This document shows, one piece after another, positions 16,382 to 25,393 of a DNA stretch of 64,000 nt. The notes beneath the pieces were generated by a model. The model was not told the origin of the DNA. It searched no databases and worked only from the letters and a program-made list of their open reading frames with translations. Where the stretch lies: the NCBI RefSeq assembly GCF_900637185.1, contig NZ_LR134352.1, forward strand, positions 2,346,001-2,410,000. The letters run 5' to 3'. The translations under genes were made by a program, and so were the position numbers. Position 1 is the stretch's first letter, and the number at the start of each line of letters is the position of its first letter. This DNA is from Nocardia asteroides (GTDB lineage: Bacteria; Actinomycetota; Actinomycetes; Mycobacteriales; Mycobacteriaceae).

Positions 16382-17628
16382 CCGGCCTACGCCTGCTCAC
16401 CACCACAACCGTCGCCGCCGCCACCTTCGTCGCTGCCCTCGGCCCCACGAACGCGGGCCCAGCGACAGCGCAACCCGAGCTCGTCGGCCTGAGCTGCCCG
16501 GCCCTGTGGGTCCTCGGTGTGCAGGGCACGTCCGAGTCCTCACCGGGCGCGTCCGAGACCGCCGACTCCGGGATGCTCGGTCACCTGCTCGGCCCGGTCG
16601 CCGCCGACGACCCGAGTCTGGTGGCGCGCTCCTACATCAGCTATCCAGCGTCGTTCGGCGGCGCACCGGGCACCGGGGGCGGCACCGCCCCGTACGCGGC
16701 TTCGGCCAGTGCGGGACTGAACACACTCCTGTCCGAGTCCGAGCGTGTTGCTGCGATCTGCCCCGGGACCTCCCAGGCGATCGTCGGCTATTCCCAAGGC
16801 GCGCAAGTCGCTTCGGGGTTCGCGCAGATGGTGGGGGCCGGGGAAGGCCCTGTGGCGGCTGCGCGAGTCGCCGCGGTGATCCTGTACTCCGACCCCGACC
16901 GTGCCCCGGGCTCGCCCGTGATCGCGGGCCGCCCCGGGCAGACGAGCCCGGACCCGGCCCCCGGCACGAGCGGCGCGGCGGTGTCGCGAGTGAACCTGAG
17001 TACCGCCGTCGCCTCCGGTGGCGGGATCGCCACCACCTCCGGTGTCGACTACGGGGCGCTCACCGGCCGGGTCACCGACATCTGCGTCGAGGGCGATCTC
17101 AGCTGCGCGGCACCCGACCACGCCGCCCTGCTTCGGATCGCCGCCCAGCTCGCCGCCCAGGCCGACTTGCGCGACCCCATCGCCGCCGTCGGATCCATCC
17201 AGAACCTGCTGTCGGGCGCGCTCGGTGACGCCTGGACCTCATTGGTGCTCAACGACTTTCAGACTGGGCCCGGCACCGTCGCGTATGTGCCCGCGGCGAG
17301 TCTGGCGCAGCGGCTCATCGATGCCGCCGACTCCCGCACCCCGGCACCGGGCCCAGATGAGACAGCCGCCGCGACCGCGCGTTGGGCCGAGATCACGGCC
17401 ACCGTCGCCAGTAACCCGCTGACCACGCTGCCGCCGCTCGCGGCCGGACTGTCGGCCGCGTGGGGCCAGCTCGTGTCCGACCACGCGGACCTGATCAATC
17501 CTGCGGTGTTGCTGCGCTACACCGACATTCCCGCCCGCCACACCGGCTACGCCGCGAACGGGACCATCGCCAGCGGGGCCGCGTGGCTGACCGCCGCTGC
17601 CCACGACCTCGCCGGGAGCCCCTCATGA
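16378..17628 (+). CDS. Secreted cutinase-family esterase
   Basis: A 416-residue protein with a signal peptide (LLTTTTVAAATFVAALGPTNA). The cutinase domain starts at CPALWVLGVQGTSESSPG and has the nucleophile elbow VGYSQGAQVA with Ser139. ICVEGDLSCAAPDHAALL supplies the disulfide, the catalytic Asp and a following His, so this copy looks catalytically competent. The C-terminal about 150 residues are helical and unlike cutinases. Cutinase-like proteins of mycolate-producing actinobacteria act on envelope or host lipids. It overlaps both neighbours by ATGA, making a tightly coupled three-gene operon. Confidence 0.85.
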   Translation: MTGLRLLTTTTVAAATFVAALGPTNAGPATAQPELVGLSCPALWVLGVQGTSESSPGASETADSGMLGHLLGPVAADDPSLVARSYISYPASFGGAPGTGGGTAPYAASASAGLNTLLSESERVAAICPGTSQAIVGYSQGAQVASGFAQMVGAGEGPVAAARVAAVILYSDPDRAPGSPVIAGRPGQTSPDPAPGTSGAAVSRVNLSTAVASGGGIATTSGVDYGALTGRVTDICVEGDLSCAAPDHAALLRIAAQLAAQADLRDPIAAVGSIQNLLSGALGDAWTSLVLNDFQTGPGTVAYVPAASLAQRLIDAADSRTPAPGPDETAAATARWAEITATVASNPLTTLPPLAAGLSAAWGQLVSDHADLINPAVLLRYTDIPARHTGYAANGTIASGAAWLTAAAHDLAGSPS

Positions 17629-18767
17629 CCATCAGCGACTTCCACCAGACACCGATCCTGCGCGAAGGCGTTCGCCCAGGTGACATCGTGCGCGCCCGAC
17701 CCGTCTTCGTTCCGCAGCTGGCGGGCGCGGCCGGGGCGTGGCAACTCGTCTACGTCACCACCGATTCGCGGTCTCAGCCGATCGCGGCCTCGGCGATCGT
17801 CTGCATCCCCGAGGCCAAGCCGAAACCGGGAACCGGAGCGATTCTGCTCTATTGCCCACCGTTTCGCGGATTGGGCGGCCATTGCGCGCCCTCGCAGCTG
17901 CTCGCTACCGGGACCGAGTACGACCTCGCCGGCATCGATGCCGCGCTCACGCGAGGCTGGGTCGTCGCCATCCCCGACGGGCAGGGACTCGGCGCGGGCA
18001 CCGGCCCGCACACCTTCCTCGCCGCCCGCGCCGCCGGTGCCAAACCGGTCCTCGACCTGGCTCGTGCGGTCTACCGCGCCTCGGACCTGGACCTGCCGGT
18101 CGCGCCGGTGGTCGCGTGGGGATACGCCGACGGCGGCCGGATCGCAGCGGTGGCGGGGGAGCTGCAGCGCTGGTACGCCCCGGAGATCGACCTGCGCGGC
18201 GTCGCTGCCGGAGCAGTCTTCTCCGACCTGGCGGTCCTGGCCCCGCTGGTCGGCCGGGGCACCCGCACCGGTCTGGCCGGGTTGGCGTTCGCCGGGCTGA
18301 TCGGGTTGTCTCACGCCTACAACCAGCTCCCGCTGCGGCACGTGCTCAACGAAGCGGGTCTCGTCGCTGCTGCCGAGGCACGACACCTCACCGTCGTCGA
18401 ACTCTTGCAGCGCTTTCCCGAGCCGCTGGCGCATTGGTGCCGTGAGCCCGATCCGTGGAACGACCACTGGTGGCGGCGGGTTCTCGCGTTGGAGTCGCTG
18501 GCGCACGTGAAATCCGATGTGCCCCTGCACCTCTACCATGGCGAACTCGACCTGATCGTGCCGGTCCGCGCCGGACGCAAGGCGCTGATCGCCTACCGAC
18601 AGCGCGGCACGACGGTGGACTGGCGCGAGTACGACGGCGACCACCGCAGCACCGCGCACTGGGCCATCTCCGATGTCCTGGCCCGGCTCACCACCGACAT
18701 CGCCAACGGTCCCGTGTCCCAACCGATCCCGGCACCGGCCGAGGCCGAAGTGCGGCCCAGCGCGTGA
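17625..18767 (+). CDS. Secretory-lipase-like alpha/beta hydrolase lacking nucleophile Ser
   Basis: A 380-residue protein resembling the actinobacterial secretory lipase family (LIP). LLYCPPFRGLGGHCAPSQLL corresponds to the lid/oxyanion region, WVVAIPDGQGLGAG to the conserved PDY/DGxG segment, and LYHGELDLIVPV and YDGDHRST to the acid and histidine motifs. The nucleophile elbow, normally GYSxGG, reads GYADGG with Ala168 (GCC), so normal lipase chemistry should be absent. No signal peptide was seen, unlike family members. The start at 17625 overlaps the cutinase stop by ATGA. It is a candidate pseudoenzyme working with the cutinase. Confidence 0.78.
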   Translation: MTISDFHQTPILREGVRPGDIVRARPVFVPQLAGAAGAWQLVYVTTDSRSQPIAASAIVCIPEAKPKPGTGAILLYCPPFRGLGGHCAPSQLLATGTEYDLAGIDAALTRGWVVAIPDGQGLGAGTGPHTFLAARAAGAKPVLDLARAVYRASDLDLPVAPVVAWGYADGGRIAAVAGELQRWYAPEIDLRGVAAGAVFSDLAVLAPLVGRGTRTGLAGLAFAGLIGLSHAYNQLPLRHVLNEAGLVAAAEARHLTVVELLQRFPEPLAHWCREPDPWNDHWWRRVLALESLAHVKSDVPLHLYHGELDLIVPVRAGRKALIAYRQRGTTVDWREYDGDHRSTAHWAISDVLARLTTDIANGPVSQPIPAPAEAEVRPSA

Positions 18768-18792
18768 GCCACCCCTGACCCCTCCGGGGAAC

Positions 18793-18835
18793 CCTGCCCG
18801 CACCCCGCAACCCCCCTTCCCGGGGTGCGGGCAGG
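18793..18835. terminator. Hairpin ending the envelope operon
   Basis: A 15-bp perfect stem (CCTGCCCGCACCCCG at 18793-18807, complement at 18821-18835) with a 13-nt C-rich loop, 25 bp after the lipase-like stop. Confidence 0.65.
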
Positions 18836-18871
18836 CCCCGGAGACATCTGACCCGAGGCGAGGCGAGATGA

Positions 18872-19621
18872 ATGCCGAGGTACCCGCACAACCCACCTGA
18901 GAACGAGGACGACGGCGCCGAAGCCTGGGTCGACCTGCCCCAGACTCTTCCGGACCTGCGGCTCGTCGCCGACACCGGCTCCGGCCATGACCTCGACGAG
19001 TCAGACGAGCCACTCCTACCGGAGGAGTTCTGGTTCAACCGGATACGCAAGACTCCCGGCACGGCCGACGCCGCCCGTGTTCCCCGGTGGGGGACCGGTC
19101 TTGCGGACCGGCTGCCGCGCGGTGCCTGGGCCGCGCTGGCGGCCACTGTCGCCGTCCTGGCCGGGGTCCTGCTGGTGCCGACCGAGGAGACCGGCGACAC
19201 CGGCGCGCAGGTGCCGTCCACGGCCGCCCCGCCCAGCTCGAGCACCACGGTTTCGGGTCCGTGCACCGGGCTCACCGGAGAGGTGGTCACCGAAAGCGCC
19301 GGTGACCCCGCCACCCTGGCCGGGGTCATCGCCTCTTTCGAGGCCGCCTACTACATCCACCGCGATGCGGCGCGCGCGATGCCGTTGCTCGCACCGGAGA
19401 GCGGGATCACCTTCGAGGGCCTCGCCGCGGGCATCGCCTCCGTCCCACCCGGCACCCGCCACTGCGTCGCGATCACCCCGATCGCCCCGACCACCGCCAA
19501 CGTCCACATCGCCGAGATTCGCCCCGACCGCACACGGACCGACTACCTCCAGCTGATCAACACCCGCCCCGCCGAAACCGGTGGCGCGTTGCTGATCTCC
19601 AACGTCCAAAAACAGGGATAG
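18872..19621 (+). CDS. Membrane-anchored extracytoplasmic protein
   Basis: A 249-residue protein. The N-terminal about 85 residues are acidic and cytoplasmic, one transmembrane helix follows (WAALAATVAVLAGVLLVP), and the C-terminal about 150 residues face outside with a Thr/Ser-rich stalk. The outer domain (IASFEAAYYIHRDAARAMPL; RHCVAITPIAPTTANVHIAE) is homologous to that of the 8858-9394 product. Paralogs with this layout are common in actinobacterial conjugative elements. An ATG at 18868 in another frame gives only 10 codons and is ignored. The next gene starts 11 bp downstream, so the two are co-transcribed. Confidence 0.75.
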   Translation: MPRYPHNPPENEDDGAEAWVDLPQTLPDLRLVADTGSGHDLDESDEPLLPEEFWFNRIRKTPGTADAARVPRWGTGLADRLPRGAWAALAATVAVLAGVLLVPTEETGDTGAQVPSTAAPPSSSTTVSGPCTGLTGEVVTESAGDPATLAGVIASFEAAYYIHRDAARAMPLLAPESGITFEGLAAGIASVPPGTRHCVAITPIAPTTANVHIAEIRPDRTRTDYLQLINTRPAETGGALLISNVQKQG

Positions 19622-19632
19622 GAAACCCATCG

Positions 19633-21420
19633 ATGAGGCCGCAGGCGCCGTACCTGATCGCCGTCGCCGGACTGAGCTCGCGCGCAGGGACCACCACGAC
19701 CACCGTCGCGCTCGCCCACACCTGGCCCGGCCCCGAAACCGCGCTCATCGTCGAAGCCGACCCCGCAGGCGGCCAGCTCGCCGAAATGGTCGGCGCGGAC
19801 CCGCATCTCGGCTCGGCGAGCCTAGCCCGCCGAAGCGCCCTCGGCCTGCCCGTCACCCCGGAACTCCTGGCCCAGCACGTGCAGTATCTGCCCGGCGGGC
19901 AGGCGTTCCTGGCCGCGCCGCCCGGGCACGACCCCGACGATCCGGTTCCGGCCGCTGCGCTGCTGACCGATCCGGACCGGGGCTGGCGCGGGCTCGGCGC
20001 GACGATATTCGCCGATTGCGGTGTCCCCGAGCCAGGCTCACCCGCGCATCCGGTGATCGCCGCCGCCGACGCCGCCTTGTTCGTGGTCCGCGCCGAGCAC
20101 ATCGATCCCGGGCCCGCCGCGCAGCGGGTCCTCGATCTCACCCGCCGTCGACGCCCTCGGGGCATCGTGGTCATCGGCGGCAGCCGCGCCTATATCGACG
20201 CGATCGGGTTCCCGGTCGTGGGAGAGTTGCCCGCCTCCCGCGCCGGTGCCCGTGCCCTGCTGACCGGCCGCCGCACACGCCAGCACCTGATCCCGCCCGC
20301 GCGCGGCACCATCATCGACGTGGAGATCCAGCTGCGCCGCTACGAACACTCCGGCCAGTTCGACCCACCTCGCGCGGCCCCTGCGGTCCGCCAGGACCGC
20401 CGCAGACGCCGCGGCGAGGACGGTCCGAGGATCTACAGCATCGACCCCGCCACCGTGCCTACACCGCGCCCTCGTCTACGCGAGCCCGTGGTGGTGGACA
20501 TCGCTGAGACCATCGCAGCACCGTCCTCTGAGTCTGTGCTCGCGGTTGAGGCCGAGGATGCCGGCCAACTCGCGGAGAGCGACCTCGCCGCGGCGCCTGA
20601 GCCGATCCCGCACCCCGAGACCGACACCACCGATACTGCGCCGGTGCCGACACCGGCCGACGGTGCACCCGCGCTGACGGTGCGGGTCTTCGGGCCCACC
20701 CGAATCTTCTGGCACGACGCGGAATCCGGTGAGAGCGTGGAGATCACCACGCAGCTGCAGCCGCGTGCCCGCGAACTGGTGGCCGTGCTCGCCCTGCATC
20801 CCGAAGGGCTGCCACGACAGCAGCTGATCGAGCTGTTGTGGGGCCAGCGACCCGGACACCGGGGCGGCAGCGCGCTGGCGAACACGTTGAGCCGCCTACG
20901 CGCCGCGCTGGGCACCGCCACCGGCGGGCAGATCACCGACGCACTCGCCGAGGACCGCACCCAGGTCCGGCTCTCGGGCCACCTCGGCGTCGACTACTGG
21001 GACTTCAACGCGGCGGTAGCGCAACGCCGCCACGCCCGCAGTGACACCGAGCAGACCGACGCCGCTCGCCGCATCGCTGCCCTGGCCACGAGCGAACTGG
21101 CCAGCGACCTCACCGACACCTGGGTTCAATCCATCCGTGAATCGGCGCGACGCACCTCGCTCAACGCCCTGAGCTGGCTGGCCACCCGCAACACTGACGA
21201 CCCCCGCGCCACCCTGGGAATGCTCGAAACCACTGTCGAGAACGACCCCTACAACGAAGCGGTCTGGCACGACCTCCTGCGTTTGCACGCCCGCCTCGGT
21301 GAAACCGCCGCACTCGCCCGCACCTACAGCCTTCTGACGCGGAGACTCGCCGAAATCGGCCAGACTCCGAGTCAGGAAACCCGACAGCTTCTCGCAACGC
21401 TCCGCCGCGCCAAGAAATAG
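19633..21420 (+). CDS. P-loop-like N-terminal domain fused to BTAD/SARP-type domain
   Basis: A 595-residue two-part protein. Residues 1-210 resemble ParA/MinD-type ATPases (IAVAGLSSRAGTTTTTVALA in place of the deviant Walker A, LIVEADPAGGQLA, IFADCGVP), but the P-loop lacks the usual GKT lysine. Residues about 350-595 match bacterial transcriptional activator domains: LTVRVFGPTRIFW, LQPRARELVAVLALHPEGL, QQLIELLWGQRPG (winged helix), then TPR-like helices ending RRLAEIGQTPSQETRQLL. The linker is Pro/Asp-rich. Its function in the element is unknown; it may couple partitioning or transfer to transcription. Confidence 0.78.
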   Translation: MRPQAPYLIAVAGLSSRAGTTTTTVALAHTWPGPETALIVEADPAGGQLAEMVGADPHLGSASLARRSALGLPVTPELLAQHVQYLPGGQAFLAAPPGHDPDDPVPAAALLTDPDRGWRGLGATIFADCGVPEPGSPAHPVIAAADAALFVVRAEHIDPGPAAQRVLDLTRRRRPRGIVVIGGSRAYIDAIGFPVVGELPASRAGARALLTGRRTRQHLIPPARGTIIDVEIQLRRYEHSGQFDPPRAAPAVRQDRRRRRGEDGPRIYSIDPATVPTPRPRLREPVVVDIAETIAAPSSESVLAVEAEDAGQLAESDLAAAPEPIPHPETDTTDTAPVPTPADGAPALTVRVFGPTRIFWHDAESGESVEITTQLQPRARELVAVLALHPEGLPRQQLIELLWGQRPGHRGGSALANTLSRLRAALGTATGGQITDALAEDRTQVRLSGHLGVDYWDFNAAVAQRRHARSDTEQTDAARRIAALATSELASDLTDTWVQSIRESARRTSLNALSWLATRNTDDPRATLGMLETTVENDPYNEAVWHDLLRLHARLGETAALARTYSLLTRRLAEIGQTPSQETRQLLATLRRAKK

Positions 21421-22167
21421 AGTCCTATGTGGCCCGGATATTACCGCTCGCGCTGATTGTCGATTACTGTAGAAATCGGTATTCCGATCGTTTCCGAAAC
21501 GGCATTCAGCACGTTCGGGGTGTTGCTCTGTTCAATTCAAGAATTGCTGAAAAGGCCGTATTCATGCGCCGGGTATTTCATTGCTATTTGCGAGGGTGGA
21601 GCTCCCTTTTGCCTGAGTGGCTCGATGAGAAATTATCCATGCGATGTTCCATGGCGAGATTCGATGCATGATTCAGTGCGAGGATTGGAACGACGCACCC
21701 TGTCTGCATGAAATAGCAGGTCAGCGGGCAAATATCTGGGCGGATATCGGCGGGGATTGTCTATACACAAAGATGTATAGACATGCTCGGGCGGTGTCTG
21801 ACGCCTGGTTCTCTGTGACCTCTCGCGTCTGCCTACCTGTTCGGTTGCTTCCTTTCCTCGCCCCCTTCTCGCCTTCCTATTGCTTATCATCTCTCCATTC
21901 TTTCCAGTCTTTTCCGGCCGAGGCGTGGCCTGGCTGGCGAGCGCATGTCCGCGCCGCGTTTCCGTATTGCCTAGCCGGACTCGCCATTGTCCGGAAAAAT
22001 TCCGGAAAATTGAGCGCTTTTCGGGGTTGTGAGGCTGTTCGAGGTCGAGCTAGCGTCGACCCCGTTCCCGGAATTCGCCGGGAAATTCGCAGAAATCCGA
22101 ATGGCGGCCACGCCGCACGTATGCCGGAAACCGGCGCGAATTCGGAACGGAAATTGCAGGAGTCACG
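21421..22167. promoter_or_regulatory. AT-richer regulatory region upstream of the MoxR operon
   Basis: This 747-bp gap contains no ORF with convincing codon bias. At 21732-21747 lies the palindrome-like ATATCTGGGCGGATAT, one base different from ATATCCGGGCGGATAT in the iteron region (37033-37048). At 21758-21783 lies a perfect 10-bp inverted repeat (TGTCTATACA, 6-nt spacer, TGTATAGACA). Both are probable protein-binding sites about 390 bp before the MoxR start. The base composition is visibly lower in GC than the flanks. Confidence 0.55.
21758..21783. repeat. Perfect inverted repeat, operator-like
   Basis: TGTCTATACA and TGTATAGACA are separated by CAAAGA. A 26-bp dyad of this type in an otherwise GC-rich genome is typical of a repressor operator. 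The cognate regulator is not identified. Confidence 0.6.
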
Positions 22168-23388
22168 ATGCCCGCCACCACCGCCCCCGCCGCCCCGACC
22201 ACTACCACCCCGGCCCCGGCCGCCGGTCGCCTGCCCAACGGCGAACTTCGCCGTATGGTGGCCGCCGCGCTGGCCGCCGACCCCGTTCGCGAACAGTCGC
22301 CCCGGGAAATCGCCACCGGGCTCGGCCGGTCCTCCGGTGCGGTCGGCAACGCGCTCGAGGCGTTGACCGCCGCCGGGCACGCTGAACGCACCTCGGCCGC
22401 GCCCCGCCGCTACCGCGCCACCTCCACCACGGCCACCGCCGCCGCCCCGGCCGCCGCCCCGGCCCCGGCCGTGCCTGCCACCCCGGCGGCCCCGGCCCCC
22501 AGCAAGCCGAAACCGGCCCGCCGCCGCACCAAGAAAACCGCCACCCCGGCCCCGGCCCCGGCCGCGCCCGCCGCCCCGGCGGCCCCGGCCCGCACGGGTA
22601 ACACGGTGGCCCGGCCGAACGGGCAGGACTACCACCTGCGCAAGCTCGCCGGGCGCGCGGATGTGGATGTGTTGCAGACGATGCGCGCAGCCGAGGTTCC
22701 GGTGCTGCTGTACGGCCCGCCCGGCACCGGGAAGACCTCGCTCATCGAGGCCGCCTACGGGGACCTGCTGACGGTGCAGGGCGACGGGGACACCACGGTC
22801 GCCGATTTCGTAGGCGAGTACACCCAAACCCCGGACGGCCGTTTCGTTTTCATGGACGGCCCCCTCGTCCGCGCGATGAAAGAGGGCCGGGTGCTGTTCA
22901 TCGATGACGCGACCCTCATCTCCCCGACCGTGCTCGCGGCGGTGTATCCCGCGATGGACGGCCGTAAAGAGCTGGTAGTCAAAGCCACCGGCGAGGTGGT
23001 CAAAGCCGAGCCCGGTTTCTTTGTGGTAGCCGGGCACAACCCCGGCGTGCACGGGGCCATCCTGTCCGACGCGCTGAGTTCGCGGTTCGCGTTCCAGGTG
23101 CAGGTGGTCAGCGACCTCGACCTCGCCACCCAGCTCGGCGTGGAACGGCGCGCGGTGAAAGTGGCCCGCGAGCTGGCCGCACGGCAGGCCAAGGGCGAGG
23201 TCGGGTGGGCCCCGCAACTGCGCGAGCTGCTGGCGTTCCGCAAGATCGCCGCCGCCACCGACCCCGACACCGCCATGGCCAACCTCCTCGGGGCCGCCCC
23301 GGAAGAGGACCGCGAGGTGGTGGCCGCCGTGATGCGGACCGTGTGCGGCACCACCCACACCCCGCTCGCCCTCGGCCCCCGCCTCTGA
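22168..23388 (+). CDS. MoxR-family AAA+ ATPase with N-terminal winged helix
   Basis: A 406-residue protein. Residues about 20-85 are a winged helix (LRRMVAAALAADPVREQS, EIATGLGRSSGAVGNALEAL), an Ala/Pro-rich low-complexity linker spans about 88-150, and the AAA+ core follows. Walker A is GPPGTGKT at 183-190, Walker B VLFIDDA with Asp246-Asp247, and sensor 1 is FFVVAGHNP with DALSSRF as the arginine-finger region. MoxR ATPases remodel partners with VWA domains through their MIDAS; the next gene encodes such a protein. The ATG at 22168 follows GCAGGAG at 6 bp. The winged helix is unusual for MoxR and reappears in the product of 27181. Confidence 0.88.
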   Translation: MPATTAPAAPTTTTPAPAAGRLPNGELRRMVAAALAADPVREQSPREIATGLGRSSGAVGNALEALTAAGHAERTSAAPRRYRATSTTATAAAPAAAPAPAVPATPAAPAPSKPKPARRRTKKTATPAPAPAAPAAPAAPARTGNTVARPNGQDYHLRKLAGRADVDVLQTMRAAEVPVLLYGPPGTGKTSLIEAAYGDLLTVQGDGDTTVADFVGEYTQTPDGRFVFMDGPLVRAMKEGRVLFIDDATLISPTVLAAVYPAMDGRKELVVKATGEVVKAEPGFFVVAGHNPGVHGAILSDALSSRFAFQVQVVSDLDLATQLGVERRAVKVARELAARQAKGEVGWAPQLRELLAFRKIAAATDPDTAMANLLGAAPEEDREVVAAVMRTVCGTTHTPLALGPRL

Positions 23389-23430
23389 CCACCCGCCACC
23401 CGCCCGCACGCACGAAAGGTATTGCCCGCC

Positions 23431-25251
23431 ATGACCGGCCACGTGATCACCGCCGCCGCCCCCGCCCCCGCTAGCCCCGCCGCGCCCGCTACCCCGGGCA
23501 CCGGCACCGCTTCCGCCCCGGCCGCCGCCGGGGCGGGGGCGGCCCCCGCCGCGCCTGCCACCCCCGCCCCGGCATCGGTACCCGTCACCGGGGGATGGGC
23601 CACCCTGTCCGCCGCCATGACCGCCGAGGTTCCGCCGATCGCCGACCGTGACGACTTGACGGTGAGCATCGCCCCCGGTGCCGCGTTCGGGCACCCGGCG
23701 GTGTTCGTGCCAGCACTGCGCGCCATCGAACTCGACGGTTCACACCTGAAAATCGACCCGGCCGACGCGCACCCGGCCCGCAACAGTGACCGCAACAACT
23801 ACCCGGCGGTGTGGGGCGCGCTCGTGCACGAGTGCGCGCACGCCAAACACTCGGTATGGCGGGCCCCGCTGCTGGCGCACCCGGAGGTAGTGAAGGCGGC
23901 GAAATTGCTCGAGGAGTCGCGCATCGAGGCCGCCCAGATTCGCCGCCGCCCCGATGACCGTCATTGGTTGCGCGCCAGCGCCACCGAGATCGTGATCGGC
24001 GACAACGGCGGCGCGACCGCCGCCGCCCACCTCCCGCGCACCACCTACGCCGCCGCCCACAACGCCGCCCTCGTGCTGGGACGGATCGACGCCGGGGTGC
24101 TGGAAGAGTCCGAGTGCGCGCCGCTGCTGGGCGAGCTCGAGTCCATCCTCGGCACAGACACCCTCGCCAAACTGCGGGCGATCTGGCGTGAGGCCCACAC
24201 GGTGGCCGATGCCGACACCGCCGCCATGCTCGAGCTCGGGCGGCGCTGGTTCGACATCGTGGGCCCCGAACCGCACGCCACACCGGTACCGAGCTCGCCG
24301 TTGGGCGCGGCCATCGCTGCCACCGCCGCCGCCATCGCCCGCGAGGTCGCGGCGAACCCGGTTCCCGCCGACCCGGCCGAGTCCGCCGCCGCCGCTCGCC
24401 AGGCTGCCGCCGCCACTGCCGAAGAGGCACAACAGATGGCCGAGCATGTGTTCGGCGACGATGCGGCATCGGGCATCTCGCGCACCGTGGCCCGCACCCG
24501 CACCCCGCTGACCACGGAACAGACCGCCGCGCGTGTGCTGGCCCGCGCGCTGGACACCGCCGCCGCCCGCGAACGTGCCACGGTGAAAACGACCTCGGTG
24601 GTGCCGCCGGGGCGGGTGCGGATGCGCGGTGTGCTGGCCAGGCAGGCCCAGCTCGCGGCCGGTGCCATCCCGACCGCCGAACCGTTCACCCGCACCGCCC
24701 GCAAAACGAGCCCGCACCCGCCGCTGCGGGTCGGCATCGCGTGCGACGTGTCCTCCTCGATGAGCGCGTTCGCCGCGCCGGTGTCCTCTGCCGCGTGGAT
24801 CATCGCCCGCGCCGCCGAGCTGGCCGCAATGCCCGCCACCACCGCGACCGTGACTTTCGGCGCGACGGTGGCCCCCATCACCTACCCGGGCACCGCCCCC
24901 GCCCAGGTCAGCGAGTTCGGTTGCCCGGACAAATACCACGCCCTCGGTGCTGCGACGTTCGCCCTCGACGGGGCCCTGGGTCTGTCGCGGCCCGGCGCGA
25001 CCCGGCTGCTGGTCGTCATCTCCGACGGCATCTTCCGAACCCACGAACGTGAGTCCGCCCAGCGCCGACTCGACGCCGTGCGCGCGGCCGGGTGCGCGGT
25101 GCTGTGGCTGGCACCGAACACGGGCAAACGCCCCGGTCGGCCGGGGGCCCCGACTCCGCTGAACGGGGCGACCGTGCACGTGGTCACCGACCCGGCCACC
25201 ACCGCCACCGCGATCGCCCGCGCCATCACTGCCGCCGTGCGCGCCGCCTAG
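23431..25251 (+). CDS. VWA-domain protein with HExxH metallopeptidase-like motif
   Basis: A 606-residue partner for the MoxR ATPase. After an Ala/Pro-rich N-terminus (1-45), GALVHECAHAKHS carries the zincin motif HECAH (133-137), in a region similar in layout to CobT/VWA peptidase-like proteins. Residues about 430-600 are a von Willebrand A domain with MIDAS DVSSSM (Asp439), a TFGATVAP strand and LVVISDGIF. The ATG at 23431 is preferred over a TTG at 23422 because CGAAAGG lies at ribosome-binding distance from it. MoxR plus VWA pairs work as chelatase-like or remodelling machines; the HExxH motif raises the possibility of proteolysis. The target is unknown. Confidence 0.82.
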   Translation: MTGHVITAAAPAPASPAAPATPGTGTASAPAAAGAGAAPAAPATPAPASVPVTGGWATLSAAMTAEVPPIADRDDLTVSIAPGAAFGHPAVFVPALRAIELDGSHLKIDPADAHPARNSDRNNYPAVWGALVHECAHAKHSVWRAPLLAHPEVVKAAKLLEESRIEAAQIRRRPDDRHWLRASATEIVIGDNGGATAAAHLPRTTYAAAHNAALVLGRIDAGVLEESECAPLLGELESILGTDTLAKLRAIWREAHTVADADTAAMLELGRRWFDIVGPEPHATPVPSSPLGAAIAATAAAIAREVAANPVPADPAESAAAARQAAAATAEEAQQMAEHVFGDDAASGISRTVARTRTPLTTEQTAARVLARALDTAAARERATVKTTSVVPPGRVRMRGVLARQAQLAAGAIPTAEPFTRTARKTSPHPPLRVGIACDVSSSMSAFAAPVSSAAWIIARAAELAAMPATTATVTFGATVAPITYPGTAPAQVSEFGCPDKYHALGAATFALDGALGLSRPGATRLLVVISDGIFRTHERESAQRRLDAVRAAGCAVLWLAPNTGKRPGRPGAPTPLNGATVHVVTDPATTATAIARAITAAVRAA

Positions 25252-25393
25252 ACCCCCGGGGCCCCGGGCGCACACCGCGCCCGGGGCACCCGGGACCGGG
25301 CCGCTACCGGTCACCGGCGCGGCCCTCCCATCACCCACCAACACCCCTACCCGCCCCGCCCGGGGCGGCAACGACAAGGAGGCTTCACCATGA
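25231..25393 (+). repeat. Diverged direct repeat, copy 1 (VWA gene 3' end plus leader)
   Basis: This covers the last codons of the VWA gene, a GC hairpin and the leader up to the ribosome binding site of the next gene. It is repeated with divergence at 25992-26162. Shared blocks include GCCGCCGT-CGCGCC, CCCGGGCGC, GGGGCACCCGG, GACCGGGCCG, CACCGGCGCGGCCC and CATCACCCACC. It is evidence of an old local duplication. Confidence 0.75.
25261..25287. terminator. Hairpin after the VWA gene
   Basis: An 11-bp perfect stem GCCCCGGGCGC (25261-25271) and complement (25277-25287) with loop ACACC, 9 bp after the VWA stop. A weaker version exists in repeat copy 2. It may attenuate transcription or stabilise the MoxR-VWA mRNA, because co-oriented genes continue downstream. 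Confidence 0.5.

Noticed and set aside
21429-21711. Two short plus-strand ORFs (80 and 84 codons) after the BTAD gene
   Set aside because: They overlap in different frames, have no ribosome binding site and lie in AT-richer DNA with regulatory-looking palindromes.
22440-22610. GCC/CCG-rich runs considered as tandem DNA repeats or a CRISPR-like array
   Set aside because: They encode Ala/Pro linkers with no fixed unit length or spacer; no CRISPR array or cas gene was seen anywhere in the window.
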